From positions 1 through 35,792 of the forward strand of contig AQSC01000050.1 of assembly GCA_000402775.1 (NCBI GenBank): a stretch of DNA of 35,792 bases, read 5' to 3'. The position numbers and the translations under genes are program-made. Below the pieces are notes generated by a model. That model had not been told where the DNA came from, ran no database searches, and saw only the letters and a list, made by a program, of their open reading frames with translations. How positions within the stretch are numbered: the first letter of the stretch is position 1; each line of letters opens with the position of its first letter. Below are positions 1 through 8,382 of the stretch, in pieces. Source of the stretch: Euryarchaeota archaeon SCGC AAA252-I15 (GTDB lineage Archaea; Altiarchaeota; Altiarchaeia; IMC4; SCGC-AAA252-I15).

Positions 1-3000
1 AGAGTATCCGTAGACGTAGACTGATTGTGTTGTTGGATTTGAACTGTAGTTTCCGGAGGCGTTTACTGCGAGATTCTTAGGCCCAACGGTCTCGGTGATT
101 GGGACTGTCCAGTTAGTGTCTTCGGAAGAAGATACGTAAGTCCCCCCCACAAACCAGTCGATTTGGTTTGAATCAACCGCATACGCGCACACTGAAGGCA
201 CGGCAGTTGAGTTTAGCTGAACGGTATCTCCCTTATGGACTATACTTGCATTCGCAGGATTGTCTATTGTTAAGGATACCAGATCAGTCAATGTTACGGG
301 ACCCTCAGACGAGTTCGAAAGAAGCAACCAGAACGGGGAGTTTAATCCGCCTAGGGTTGCGTTTACAGTGTATACTCCAAGGTTCCATGTGTCGCAGGCA
401 GTAGCCTCAGAGCGGATGCAGTATCCCGTAGCATTTGTCTGGGAGGTTCCCCTGAAGTTTCCGTTCAGATACCACCTGCAAGTCGCCCCTGATACTTCAC
501 CGTCTTGATCGAATTCGTCTTTTACGTTTGCGATGAGATTCATGTTTTGTCCGCGCACGAAACGGGAATCCACTACTGTGAGGGAAAGATTAGCCTCCCC
601 TGTGATATTCACGTAGTAGTCTGAGGAGTTTAAGGTTTGGTATATCAGGTTGTTTGAGACTTCAACAATCCATTTACGGTGTCCTGGACCGTAATCAGCA
701 TCAGGGTCGAAGCCGTATGAACACCTGCCATTCGAATCAGTGGTTGTTGAATAGACCGGAGCCCAAACACCGTTCTGCTTTACAATGAAACTGCAGTTTA
801 CTCCAGCACCCACAATAGAATCCAACTGCTCATCCCTCAAGACGACTGAAAGTTCGGTGGAATTCAAACCACTTCTTGCGACGACGGAATTGTTCCCGAC
901 CACGCTTTCAAAGAGTATTCCATGGCCGGTGACGTTTGGAGCGCTCACGTTCGAAGTTGTGTAGAGGGGGTGGGTTTGGTCGGTGTAGGTGAAGTAGAAG
1001 GAATTGTTGTTTCCTATCCAACTTTCATCGGAAGTGAGGTTTATCCATGCGACTCCAGAACCGGAAACGTTTACCGTGCCCAACTCGGAGAAGGATCCGC
1101 CTCCAATGTTCACATACAATGTGACTTCAACGTCCTGGTTTTCCTGATCGCTTACTTGAGTTGAGAAATTGAATGAAGTGCCGTAAGGCGCCTCTGACGG
1201 GGTTACCTTGACGTCTGTGAGTTCGGGGGCGTAGTCTACGTAGGCTGCAGTGAAATAGCGGGTAGTCTTGTTTATGTAGGGTTGAATCCATTTGTAGTAA
1301 TCCACAATTCCGTTTCCGTTTTCATCTTGCTGGCAGACGTAGAAAAGGTCAGATCCGACTGCAATCCCCGTATAAGTGGGAGTGCTCGAATTACAGTCTA
1401 AACGCAAGACGGCTGGCGTGATGTCCTCGTAAGTGCCGTTTCCCTGCCAGTCCACGCGGAGTTCTTGAGCGTAAAGCGAGTCGTTCACGCTAGTGTATGC
1501 TATGATGTTTCGAAATAGACTGCCCGTCCCGTTTGTTATCGTGATGTTTTTCCTCCAAGAGCTGTTTGTGGTGGAAGGCGCGTCCTCAACCAGTATTGCA
1601 GGTATTACAGACGCCATAGTATTATCCCAGTAAGAATCGTTTCCGGGAAGATCGTATGCCTGGCTCGCCTTTATTACTCTTCCAACCGAACTGATGTCGC
1701 ACACAGTAATGTTTGAGGTGTTAGTGGTGATTATTTGTGTTAAATAATCTTGGCTGTTGAAATCGCATTCAGTAGCCCCCTCACCCGCCTGAATGTAATT
1801 TATTACGACATCTATTTCAGGCCTTCCCGGGTAAGTGATGTTGATAAGCTCTGTTCCCACGACCTCGTTCACTTCAATGTATTCTGTTTTAGAGTACACG
1901 TTAGTTGCGAGAGCGTAGTCGATCAATCTTGTTGCATTGTAGTCGAAGTAGACGTAGGGGGTTACTCTAAGCACTCCACTTTCCTCAGAGTGACCCGTGA
2001 AGGGGATATCGCATAAAGTCTGGTTGCATGAGTCGAGTTCCGCCTGTATGAGCGAGATGTATGAATCTGTTTCCAACTCTGTATCCCGGAAAATTCCGGT
2101 ATAATTCCATTCATAAGGCTGGCCTGACCCGGCAAGGTCTATGTAAGGGTCCCGAGTAAAGAACCGGTAGTTCATCATGTAGACTCCCCCTCCGGAGGCT
2201 ACAACAATCTCTAATCCTTCCTCAGTGAATACTTCACCAATCTCAACATCATATACAAAATTATCTAACGATCTATTAACTGCCAGGGATCCGGAACTAT
2301 TAAAGACATACAAGGATTTATCCCATGAACCAGCAACCAGTTCCACACCAGAATCTTGCAGGACGTCACCGACCTCTGCAGCGGCAACATAATTGTTTGT
2401 AGCATAAGATGCAAGTAGTGTATCCCCATCTGAATTCAATACGTATACGTTGAAGTTGTTGGAAGTGTAGATGACTTCATTGCCAGGTGAGGAGGTATTG
2501 TAATCTCCAACGGCAACATCCATAACCCAGCCTCCTGCAGAGTAATTCCAAATTTGAGAGCCAGTACTATTTAGCACATACACGTATCCATCGTAGGAAG
2601 CGACAACAACCTCGTTGCCATAGTCAGCTGAAACATTACCTATTGCAATACCATGAACCTCGCTTCCAACAGTGTAATTCCATACATGATCTCCTGAAGA
2701 ATTAATTAGTATCACTTTTTTATCCCACGTCCCATAAACCACGTCACTGAATGATGAATCAGCAACATCTCCGATTTCAAGCGCATAAATTGGGAATACT
2801 GAGTAGGAGTAACTCCAAACTTCATTACCAACATTCGTGAATACTATCAGAGTGCCATTTGAGAGACCTACTGCATAATCTTCAGAATTTCTGCTAGTTA
2901 CGTCACCGGCGGCAACCGCGTAAATCGGATAGTCAAGCGATTTTTCAAGGGGAATTATCTCAAGACCTCCAGATGATATCACATACAGGTTGCCGTCGTC

Positions 3001-3537
3001 AGTTCCAACGACAATCTCCTTCTCATTGAAAGCACCGCTTATCTCACCAATACCTACGGAATAGACTTTTGAGTCGAAAGATGCCTCTGAAGAGCTCATA
3101 AGGCCTGCTACAAGAAGAGTTGTGTTTGTGAGAGTTATGTTTTTTGGAAGACGCATCCAAAGATACTCATCCTTGGTTCCGGGAATACTAGCGTTTACCG
3201 TAAACCTCATACTGTAGCCAGATGCTGCCGTAGAGATGTTGTCGTGTAATGTAGACTGCACGAAAGTAAAGGTCATGTTCGTAAAATTCAAGATTGCGGA
3301 GACCTGAGTTGGCTGAGCATCCTCATTTGAAACCGTAAGGAGGGAGGAGCTTTCCAAGTATTTGTTGAAAGAGTCGTCTGAGATTGGGATTGGGTTTCTA
3401 AGAAGGTATAATATTTTTTCCTGCAGGTCTTTGGATTGTGAAGTGGCGGGTGTTGTGAGTAGGATCGAGAGCAATAATAGTATGGTAAAGACCCTCAAGT
3501 ACCCCACAGCCGAACGAATTCCACGGTGTTTAGACAA
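1..3537 (-). CDS. Large secreted surface protein: 7-repeat beta-propeller plus Ig-like segments (3' end beyond window)
   Basis: Reading the minus strand from TTG at 3537 gives 1179 codons without a stop to base 1, so the C-terminus lies outside the window. The TTG is chosen because GAGAGGT sits about 5 nt upstream and the product then starts with a basic segment (K3, R5, R8) and a Leu-rich core, a signal peptide ending near TPATSQ. In-frame GTG (3507) and TTG (3498) are alternatives. Residues about 158-470 hold seven repeats of roughly 45 aa. Each has a V-x-x-V/A-x-x-G-D/E-V start and a V-Y-V-x-N-S-x-G end, as in FG-GAP/VCBS/PQQ-type propeller blades. The rest resembles Ig-like/adhesin modules with scattered Cys. 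I counted more than 40 N-x-S/T sequons, so it is probably heavily N-glycosylated. Role (S-layer, adhesin) is inferred. It heads a glycan-synthesis locus and is a plausible glycan acceptor. Confidence 0.85.
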   Translation of the reverse strand, partial: MSKHRGIRSAVGYLRVFTILLLLSILLTTPATSQSKDLQEKILYLLRNPIPISDDSFNKYLESSSLLTVSNEDAQPTQVSAILNFTNMTFTFVQSTLHDNISTAASGYSMRFTVNASIPGTKDEYLWMRLPKNITLTNTTLLVAGLMSSSEASFDSKVYSVGIGEISGAFNEKEIVVGTDDGNLYVISSGGLEIIPLEKSLDYPIYAVAAGDVTSRNSEDYAVGLSNGTLIVFTNVGNEVWSYSYSVFPIYALEIGDVADSSFSDVVYGTWDKKVILINSSGDHVWNYTVGSEVHGIAIGNVSADYGNEVVVASYDGYVYVLNSTGSQIWNYSAGGWVMDVAVGDYNTSSPGNEVIYTSNNFNVYVLNSDGDTLLASYATNNYVAAAEVGDVLQDSGVELVAGSWDKSLYVFNSSGSLAVNRSLDNFVYDVEIGEVFTEEGLEIVVASGGGVYMMNYRFFTRDPYIDLAGSGQPYEWNYTGIFRDTELETDSYISLIQAELDSCNQTLCDIPFTGHSEESGVLRVTPYVYFDYNATRLIDYALATNVYSKTEYIEVNEVVGTELINITYPGRPEIDVVINYIQAGEGATECDFNSQDYLTQIITTNTSNITVCDISSVGRVIKASQAYDLPGNDSYWDNTMASVIPAILVEDAPSTTNSSWRKNITITNGTGSLFRNIIAYTSVNDSLYAQELRVDWQGNGTYEDITPAVLRLDCNSSTPTYTGIAVGSDLFYVCQQDENGNGIVDYYKWIQPYINKTTRYFTAAYVDYAPELTDVKVTPSEAPYGTSFNFSTQVSDQENQDVEVTLYVNIGGGSFSELGTVNVSGSGVAWINLTSDESWIGNNNSFYFTYTDQTHPLYTTSNVSAPNVTGHGILFESVVGNNSVVARSGLNSTELSVVLRDEQLDSIVGAGVNCSFIVKQNGVWAPVYSTTTDSNGRCSYGFDPDADYGPGHRKWIVEVSNNLIYQTLNSSDYYVNITGEANLSLTVVDSRFVRGQNMNLIANVKDEFDQDGEVSGATCRWYLNGNFRGTSQTNATGYCIRSEATACDTWNLGVYTVNATLGGLNSPFWLLLSNSSEGPVTLTDLVSLTIDNPANASIVHKGDTVQLNSTAVPSVCAYAVDSNQIDWFVGGTYVSSSEDTNWTVPITETVGPKNLAVNASGNYSSNPTTQSVYVYGYS

Positions 3538-3576
3538 TTTATACCTCTCGCTTACGGTAAATTATGGTTTTTAATG

Positions 3577-3586
3577 TATAAAAAAA
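3577..3586 (-). promoter_or_regulatory. TATA-like box upstream of the surface protein
   Basis: On the minus strand this reads TTTTTTTATA. Its centre would place a start of transcription near 3555, giving a leader of about 18 nt that contains the GAGAGGT ribosome-binding site before the TTG at 3537. Spacing rule is general archaeal knowledge; the assignment is inference. Confidence 0.4.
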
Positions 3587-3619
3587 CGTTGACGAAGAGT
3601 TTTATCACCTCTCTTTAGA

Positions 3620-4504
3620 TTATTGGGGGAGGACGGTCTTTAATATGTTGAAGACGTTTTCTAGAAAGTGGATTACAGGTTTCGTGGAGGGTTTTTGAAC
3701 GGCTAGGAATTTGACTCTTCTTTCAAGGTAGTTCAACCCTAATGCTGGCCTAACCCCTTTTTTTGTGATTACATGAGTTGCATCATAGGTGTTGGCGCTG
3801 TAGCCGATTTCCTTGAATGCTAGTTTAGGGTTAATGTTGGTTTCAACACCGTATTTTCCCCCGCCCTTCGTTTTGATGTGGGAGTAATCATGGTCTTGGT
3901 GTATTGCCGTAACTGCTTTCGTCCCGTCGATTACGGGGATTCTCTTCTTCCGGGCCATTGCAACAAAAAGGCTGTCCCACTGGTACCGCCCAACAGTAAA
4001 GTCCGGGATATTTATTAAGGAGCTTTTCTTGGGGAATATAAAATACTCCAACTGGTAGGGTTCTCCCATTTTTCCTTGTTTTTGAATTATTAATCGTAAT
4101 TTTTCCTCCCAGCTTCTTCCTTGAAAATCGATTAGGAACCGAATGTCTAGGCGCCAACTCATTCCAATAAATAAGAAATCAGGAAACGATATTTTTTTAA
4201 CTGCACTTAAAAGGTCCCCCATAAGGATTATGTCGGCATTAACGTAGCATAAAAGCCTGTTTTTAGCTGCCTTGCTTGCCTTTTTGAAGGCCGAGCTAAG
4301 CAGGGGAGTGCCATACTTGTTTCTTTTTATATTTGGTATGTACTCACAACCAAATTCTTTTGCTACCTGTTCAGTTCCTTCATCGTCAGCGCAAAGAATT
4401 ATTTCAACATCGGGGTGAATGTGACTCCAACTTTCTATTGCATTCCGCTGGATTAATCCAAAATGTCCCTTAAAGGATTTAGGTATTGCGAATATTGTGA
4501 TCAT
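3620..4504 (-). CDS. Predicted GT-A-fold glycosyltransferase-like protein
   Basis: 294 aa. The N-terminus (MITIFAIPKSF) followed by a segment where a residue stretch VEIILCADDEGTEQVAKEFG leads to LLCYVNADIILM near residue 90 is laid out like the nucleotide-sugar-binding half of a GT-A enzyme, with N-A-D as a DxD-like metal motif. No signal peptide or membrane segment is seen. A basic C-terminal tail could lie at the membrane. The family is often annotated only as hypothetical in glycan clusters; donor and acceptor cannot be read. It is alone on this strand, with an A/T-rich TATA-like stretch about 29 nt upstream of the ATG and no clear SD, so the message may be leaderless. Cytoplasmic sugar transfer is the inferred role. 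Confidence 0.6.
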   Translation of the reverse strand: MITIFAIPKSFKGHFGLIQRNAIESWSHIHPDVEIILCADDEGTEQVAKEFGCEYIPNIKRNKYGTPLLSSAFKKASKAAKNRLLCYVNADIILMGDLLSAVKKISFPDFLFIGMSWRLDIRFLIDFQGRSWEEKLRLIIQKQGKMGEPYQLEYFIFPKKSSLINIPDFTVGRYQWDSLFVAMARKKRIPVIDGTKAVTAIHQDHDYSHIKTKGGGKYGVETNINPKLAFKEIGYSANTYDATHVITKKGVRPALGLNYLERRVKFLAVQKPSTKPVIHFLENVFNILKTVLPQ

Positions 4505-4625
4505 ATTAATATCAATTATCGTTTTTTATTAATTAAGATGATTTTTGTTACTAGATTAATAACACCTTTTTGAAGAAGGGATTCACTAATGTTTTAATGC
4601 AAATAGAACAGGATGACACAATAAA

Positions 4626-5069
4626 ATGATTGACATATTTTATCTAATAAAAAAATCATTTCGAAGATTGATGTGTAACCGAGTGAACATTAGTAGGCAT
4701 GCGAGAAGTTATGGTTTAGATGAACTTGATTTGAAACTCATAAAATTTATTAATTTTAGACATGGTTTTTTTATTGAGGCTGGCAATAACGAGGGTATTG
4801 CGCAAAGTAATATTAGGTTATTGGGGGATAAATTAGGATGGAGTGAGTTCGCAATTAGTATTAATGTCAAGAACGTTGAGAAACTTCCCGAAATTATAAA
4901 CGCTCATACGAAGGAGATGATTAAGAAAAAACAGGATAAGATACGAAAAATATATTGTAAATATTTTACAATGGAAGGAACCTGCAATCAAATCATTGAT
5001 ATGCTAAAGGGAGAGTATAGTAAAAAAATGCATCATGAAAATCTACTGCTATTACACAGCCGCATATGA
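4626..5069 (+). pseudogene. Chimeric relic: FkbM methyltransferase N-terminus joined to exostosin-type GT C-terminus
   Basis: 147 aa. Residues about 25-72 match the start of FkbM-type SAM methyltransferases: RSYGLDELDLKLI, then FFIEAGNNEGIAQSN, which is the usual F-I-E-x-G-A-N-D-G motif with changes, then LGW. From about residue 73 the FkbM pattern (which should continue as G-x-x-I-E-P) stops. The sequence turns into what looks like the tail of an exostosin-like (GT47) glycosyltransferase: W-S-E-F-A-I, K-L-P-E-I-I, KYFTMEGTCNQIID. Both halves lack the rest of their catalytic domains, so I read it as a deletion fusion with the junction near 4840-4848. AGGATGA about 9 nt upstream of the ATG is a possible SD. 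The last 35 nt overlap the next gene. Very AT-rich. A functional novel protein is possible but unlikely. Confidence 0.6.
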
Positions 5070-5760
5070 AGAGCTAGTAAGAGACTGGTTCCTGCCTTCC
5101 CTGAAAGATAATTTTGAGGTCATTTTAAATAAAGAGACAACTCGAACAAAAAGTGTTAGATACAAAGAAGAGGGGTGGTATGATATTACTAGAGAAAAAA
5201 CAGATCTGATAATTCAAGCAATCAGGGATAACTTAAATGATGTGATAGTTTTCTCGGACCCCGACATACAATTTTTCCTCAAAACAGAAGAATATGTACA
5301 AAAATTGTCAAAAAACCATGATTTAGTTTTTCAAAGCGGCAGTCCTGACGGAGAACTTTGCACTGGTTTTTTTGCCTTAAGATGCAATCGCAAAACACTA
5401 CGGTTATGGCAGGATGTCCGAGATCGAATTGGTTTTGAAAAAGGCAGTGACCAAGATTGTTTAAACTCTCTTTTGCTTACCAACCGTAATTTTTTGGTAG
5501 TAAAGTGGTTATATCAACTAATGGGATATTATTTCTCAAAATATGGATTAAATCCTTATGGAATAAGGTGGGAATATTTTCCAATCGAGTTTTTCTCTGG
5601 AGGTAGCTTAACCGGAAAACTTTGGAGCCATGGTATGCCATTGGAACTCCCTGAAAACATCATTATGCACCATGCCAATTGGACAAACGGATTAAGTAAT
5701 AAAATCGCCCAGCTTGAATATGTGAAAACAAACGTCTTAATGAAAAAAATTAAAAAATAG
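5035..5760 (+). CDS. Nucleotide-diphospho-sugar transferase (Nucleotid_trans / GT77-like)
   Basis: 241 aa. MKIYCYYTAAY start, a conserved-looking region around residue 65-85 (IIQAIRDN, then VIVFSDPDIQFF), and a later G-x-x-x-G-E-L-C-T-G-F-F-A-L segment with a downstream DQDCLNSLL match the layout of putative nucleotide-diphospho-sugar transferases. D-P-D is the likely metal/donor-binding DxD, and D-Q-D-x-x-N is the typical second motif. The HHANWTNG near the end resembles the H-x-N-x-x-x-G closing motif of this group. No signal peptide, so cytoplasmic. The ATG lies inside the tail of the preceding relic and no SD is visible. Donor sugar unknown (family members often use UDP-sugars or pentoses). 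Confidence 0.7.
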   Translation: MKIYCYYTAAYEELVRDWFLPSLKDNFEVILNKETTRTKSVRYKEEGWYDITREKTDLIIQAIRDNLNDVIVFSDPDIQFFLKTEEYVQKLSKNHDLVFQSGSPDGELCTGFFALRCNRKTLRLWQDVRDRIGFEKGSDQDCLNSLLLTNRNFLVVKWLYQLMGYYFSKYGLNPYGIRWEYFPIEFFSGGSLTGKLWSHGMPLELPENIIMHHANWTNGLSNKIAQLEYVKTNVLMKKIKK

Positions 5761-5782
5761 ATAGGATTCAGTACAGTGACGT

Positions 5783-6982
5783 TTAATTTTCTAGGATGTT
5801 GATGATTGTTCCTTGGAAGTTTATGCGGTCGGTCACAATCCAGAGAGTGTTTCCAATTTTTACTCGCTGGTTTTGCTTGTAGAATAAGTCGTCATGGATT
5901 CTCTCAGACTTAAGAGTTACTGTAACAGTCAAGTCCAGGTTGTATGGGTGTTTCCGCTCGAACACGTCGCCGGTTTCCGTTATGACCATCATCCGCGAAG
6001 GTTGGTCCGTCTTGTTGATAACTTCCGCGATAACCTTCTCATACGCGTCCGACTCGGTTAGGCCGGGCTTTATTTGGCGGGCGATTTCAGGGGAAACATT
6101 TTCGAGCAATAGAATCAATGTCCTGGTTTCCCTGTCTAGTGTTTGGAATTCCCCGATCTCTAGCAACCGAAGGCCTAGTAGGACGTTTCTAGAGGTGAAT
6201 GGGAATTGGGAGTTGATTTTCAGAGGCCTCCCGTTAAAAAGGTATTCGCCCCTGTCGTTGACTATGAGGTTCGTATCCAATGTCAGAATAATCCGCCTGT
6301 CTTCTCCCTGAGGAATGAGCTCGACAGAGGTTATGTTGGCGACAGTTACGTTCCTCTCGTCCACCATATAGTCACCCACAATTATGTTACGGTAAAGCCA
6401 TTCAGGGAATCCAGACCCGCATGACCCTGAATTTCCGATAGAGCAGACGTCCGCTTTAAGCGTCAGGTTTTCCCGTGACTCCATGATGAATTCAGGGGTG
6501 AACGGTTCGACCTCCCTAACGGTGAGGATCATCTGTATCCTCGGGGACTCGAAGAGTATCCGTGAGCTCGGTTTCAGGGATTCTTCCTTCGAAAGGCTTT
6601 TCTGTTCCACGAGGAACATCTCCCCTTTTTCGTTCGAGGTTACCTTCATGTTGAGTGTGAGGATTACTGTCCTGTTCACTCCGTAGGGGATGAGTTTTAC
6701 GTCGGTTATCTCGGCTACGGAATTGTTTTCGTCGTCAACCATGACGTCGCCCACGACGATGTTTTCGTACAGCCAGTCGGGAAAATTATATACGCAGTTT
6801 CCTTCTCCCCCGAACTTGCAGACAGACGCTTCTACCCGGACCCACTCGACGGGCGGAGGGACTATTAAGGGGTATAGTATCTTGAGGATGAATAATGCAA
6901 GAAAGACGACGATAACGAAGTCGATTAAATTCACCTTCCCGAAGAGATTGCCCTTGCCGTCAATGAATTTCACAGAAACCAC
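5783..6982 (-). CDS. Membrane-anchored DUF4330 protein with tandem duplicated domain
   Basis: 399 aa from a GTG at 6982; a second GTG at 6973 (giving VKFIDGKG) is equally plausible because DUF4330 proteins usually begin K-F-I-D-x-x-G-x-L-F-G-K. One membrane helix follows (about residues 18-42, IDFVIVVFLALFILKILYPL), leaving a large outward domain. Two copies of the same unit follow at about 48-150 and 172-285: V-C-x7-8-C, F-P-[DE]-W-L-Y-x-N-I-[IV]-V-G-D-x-M-V-D, then a V-x-L-I-P-x-G repeat. A shorter third copy may end the protein (about 345-399). Function of DUF4330 is unknown; it recurs beside polysaccharide polymerases and ligases, as here, where it is divergent from the initiating transferase. 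A role in assembly or length control is inference. Confidence 0.75.
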   Translation of the reverse strand: MVSVKFIDGKGNLFGKVNLIDFVIVVFLALFILKILYPLIVPPPVEWVRVEASVCKFGGEGNCVYNFPDWLYENIVVGDVMVDDENNSVAEITDVKLIPYGVNRTVILTLNMKVTSNEKGEMFLVEQKSLSKEESLKPSSRILFESPRIQMILTVREVEPFTPEFIMESRENLTLKADVCSIGNSGSCGSGFPEWLYRNIIVGDYMVDERNVTVANITSVELIPQGEDRRIILTLDTNLIVNDRGEYLFNGRPLKINSQFPFTSRNVLLGLRLLEIGEFQTLDRETRTLILLLENVSPEIARQIKPGLTESDAYEKVIAEVINKTDQPSRMMVITETGDVFERKHPYNLDLTVTVTLKSERIHDDLFYKQNQRVKIGNTLWIVTDRINFQGTIINILEN

Positions 6983-7007
6983 GCTTTAACACTATATATG
7001 GAATACC

Positions 7008-7016
7008 TTTTAAAAA
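7008..7016. promoter_or_regulatory. Symmetric TTTTAAAA element serving divergent genes
   Basis: TTTTAAAA is its own reverse complement. Its centre (7012) is 27 nt upstream of the ATG at 7039 and 30 nt upstream of the GTG at 6982 on the other strand. That is the archaeal TATA-to-start-site distance for both, so each transcript would be leaderless or nearly so. Neither start has a clear SD, which fits. Assignment is inference. Confidence 0.45.
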
Positions 7017-7038
7017 TGAAGCAAGCAAATAACATAAG

Positions 7039-8382
7039 ATGGATGGGAAAAAGTTGTGGATGATTCCGGTTGCATTGGCGGATTTGCTCATGTTCAACCT
7101 TGCATTTAGGTTAGCCTATGTAATCTCGGTTATGATCTACGGGCCGAAGATACTTCATATAGACGAATACCACATGCTACTAGTTTTTGCAAACTTCACT
7201 TTATTAACAGTCTTTTTCACGCAGGGACTGTATGAGGTTAAAAGGCGGCTTTTCGACAGCGAAGAGTTCTACGTACTCTTGAAATCAATCATCTTGTGTT
7301 ATCTACTTATCGCTGCCGCAACATTCCTGTCACACTCGATGGACTACTCAAGGCTTATCATCACCAACACATTCATCTTAAGCCTTTTTTCCATTACCGC
7401 AGCACGGTCTGTTCTAAATTATTTTTTCATGAGAAGAAGGATTCGGGGCTTCACAGGGAAGAAGACCGTGATTTTAGGCAGGACTGCGATCGGAAAAACA
7501 ATACTTAAAAAAATCAGGGAGCATCCGGAGCTGAGCTATGATTTCACAGGGTTTGTGGATTTGAGTTCCAAGTTGTCTAAGGTTTTGAAGAGGAGGGGTG
7601 TTGAGACCGTCTTTGTTGTCGCAAACGTAGATCAGGAGGCGTTAATCGACCTGGTGACTGAATGCAATGACATTGAATTCAAGATTGTTCCCGACTTGGT
7701 CAAGCTTATATCCGAACCATTGAGTTTCGACGAGTTCAGAGACATTCCGCTTATTTCAATTGGTAGAGGGGGAGAGTCTTCGCTTTATTCCAGAGACTTT
7801 AAAAGGGTCTTGGACTTCGTTGTTTCAGCGCTAATGCTCCTTTTTCTCTCCCCCATTTTTTTATTGGTTGCGTTAGCCATAAAGATAGATTCTAGGGGGG
7901 GTGTATTTTTCAGGCAGGAGCGAGTGGGGTTGAATGAAATGCAGTTTACTGTCGTTAAGTTTCGTACTATGAAAGAGGATGCTGAGAGCTTGAAGTCGAG
8001 TCTATCCGAGTTCAATGAAGTTCAGGGACTGTTCAAACTTATGGACGATCCGAGGGTAACTCGCGTCGGATACTTATTGAGGAGGACTTGTATTGACGAG
8101 CTCCCCCAACTGTATAATATTCTTAAGGGAGATATGAGTTTGGTGGGGCCCAGACCTCACATTCCCGAGGAGATGGAATTTTTTTCTGGTTGGCGTGGGA
8201 ACAGGTTTAAGGTCAAGCCGGGTTTGACAGGTATATGGCAGGTGAGCGGGAGGCATGAGATGGAGTTTGACAAGGCCGTGTTGATGGACTTGTATTACAT
8301 CAAGCATCTGTCTTTCATGCTTGATCTTAAGATTCTTATTAAGACTATTCCCTCAATCTTGTATTCAAAGGGGAGATGGTAG
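7039..8382 (+). CDS. Polyprenyl-phosphate sugar-1-phosphate transferase (WbaP/WcaJ-type, initiating enzyme)
   Basis: 447 aa. It moves a sugar phosphate from a nucleotide sugar to a polyprenyl (dolichyl) phosphate and so starts glycan assembly at the inner face of the membrane. The N-terminal half has four to five hydrophobic segments (residues about 8-120), then a Rossmann-like CoA-binding-type domain (KKTVILGRTAIG near 140). The catalytic domain starts near residue 252: R-D-x-K-R-x-L-D with a long hydrophobic segment, F-F-R-Q-E-R-V-G, FTVVKFRTM, DELPQLYNILKGDMSLVGPR with the usual D-E pair, and PGLTGIWQVSGR. Length is typical of the three-domain family. Its stop abuts the ATG of the ligase gene, so the two are co-transcribed. 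Which sugar is loaded cannot be read. Confidence 0.92.
   Translation: MDGKKLWMIPVALADLLMFNLAFRLAYVISVMIYGPKILHIDEYHMLLVFANFTLLTVFFTQGLYEVKRRLFDSEEFYVLLKSIILCYLLIAAATFLSHSMDYSRLIITNTFILSLFSITAARSVLNYFFMRRRIRGFTGKKTVILGRTAIGKTILKKIREHPELSYDFTGFVDLSSKLSKVLKRRGVETVFVVANVDQEALIDLVTECNDIEFKIVPDLVKLISEPLSFDEFRDIPLISIGRGGESSLYSRDFKRVLDFVVSALMLLFLSPIFLLVALAIKIDSRGGVFFRQERVGLNEMQFTVVKFRTMKEDAESLKSSLSEFNEVQGLFKLMDDPRVTRVGYLLRRTCIDELPQLYNILKGDMSLVGPRPHIPEEMEFFSGWRGNRFKVKPGLTGIWQVSGRHEMEFDKAVLMDLYYIKHLSFMLDLKILIKTIPSILYSKGRW

Noticed and set aside
260..2016. Several short plus-strand frames opposite the surface protein
   Set aside because: All lie antisense to one continuous 1179-codon frame with repeats and sequons.
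3888..4157. 89-codon minus-strand frame inside the 3620 glycosyltransferase gene
   Set aside because: Shadow frame of a good gene; no start signal and no domain features.
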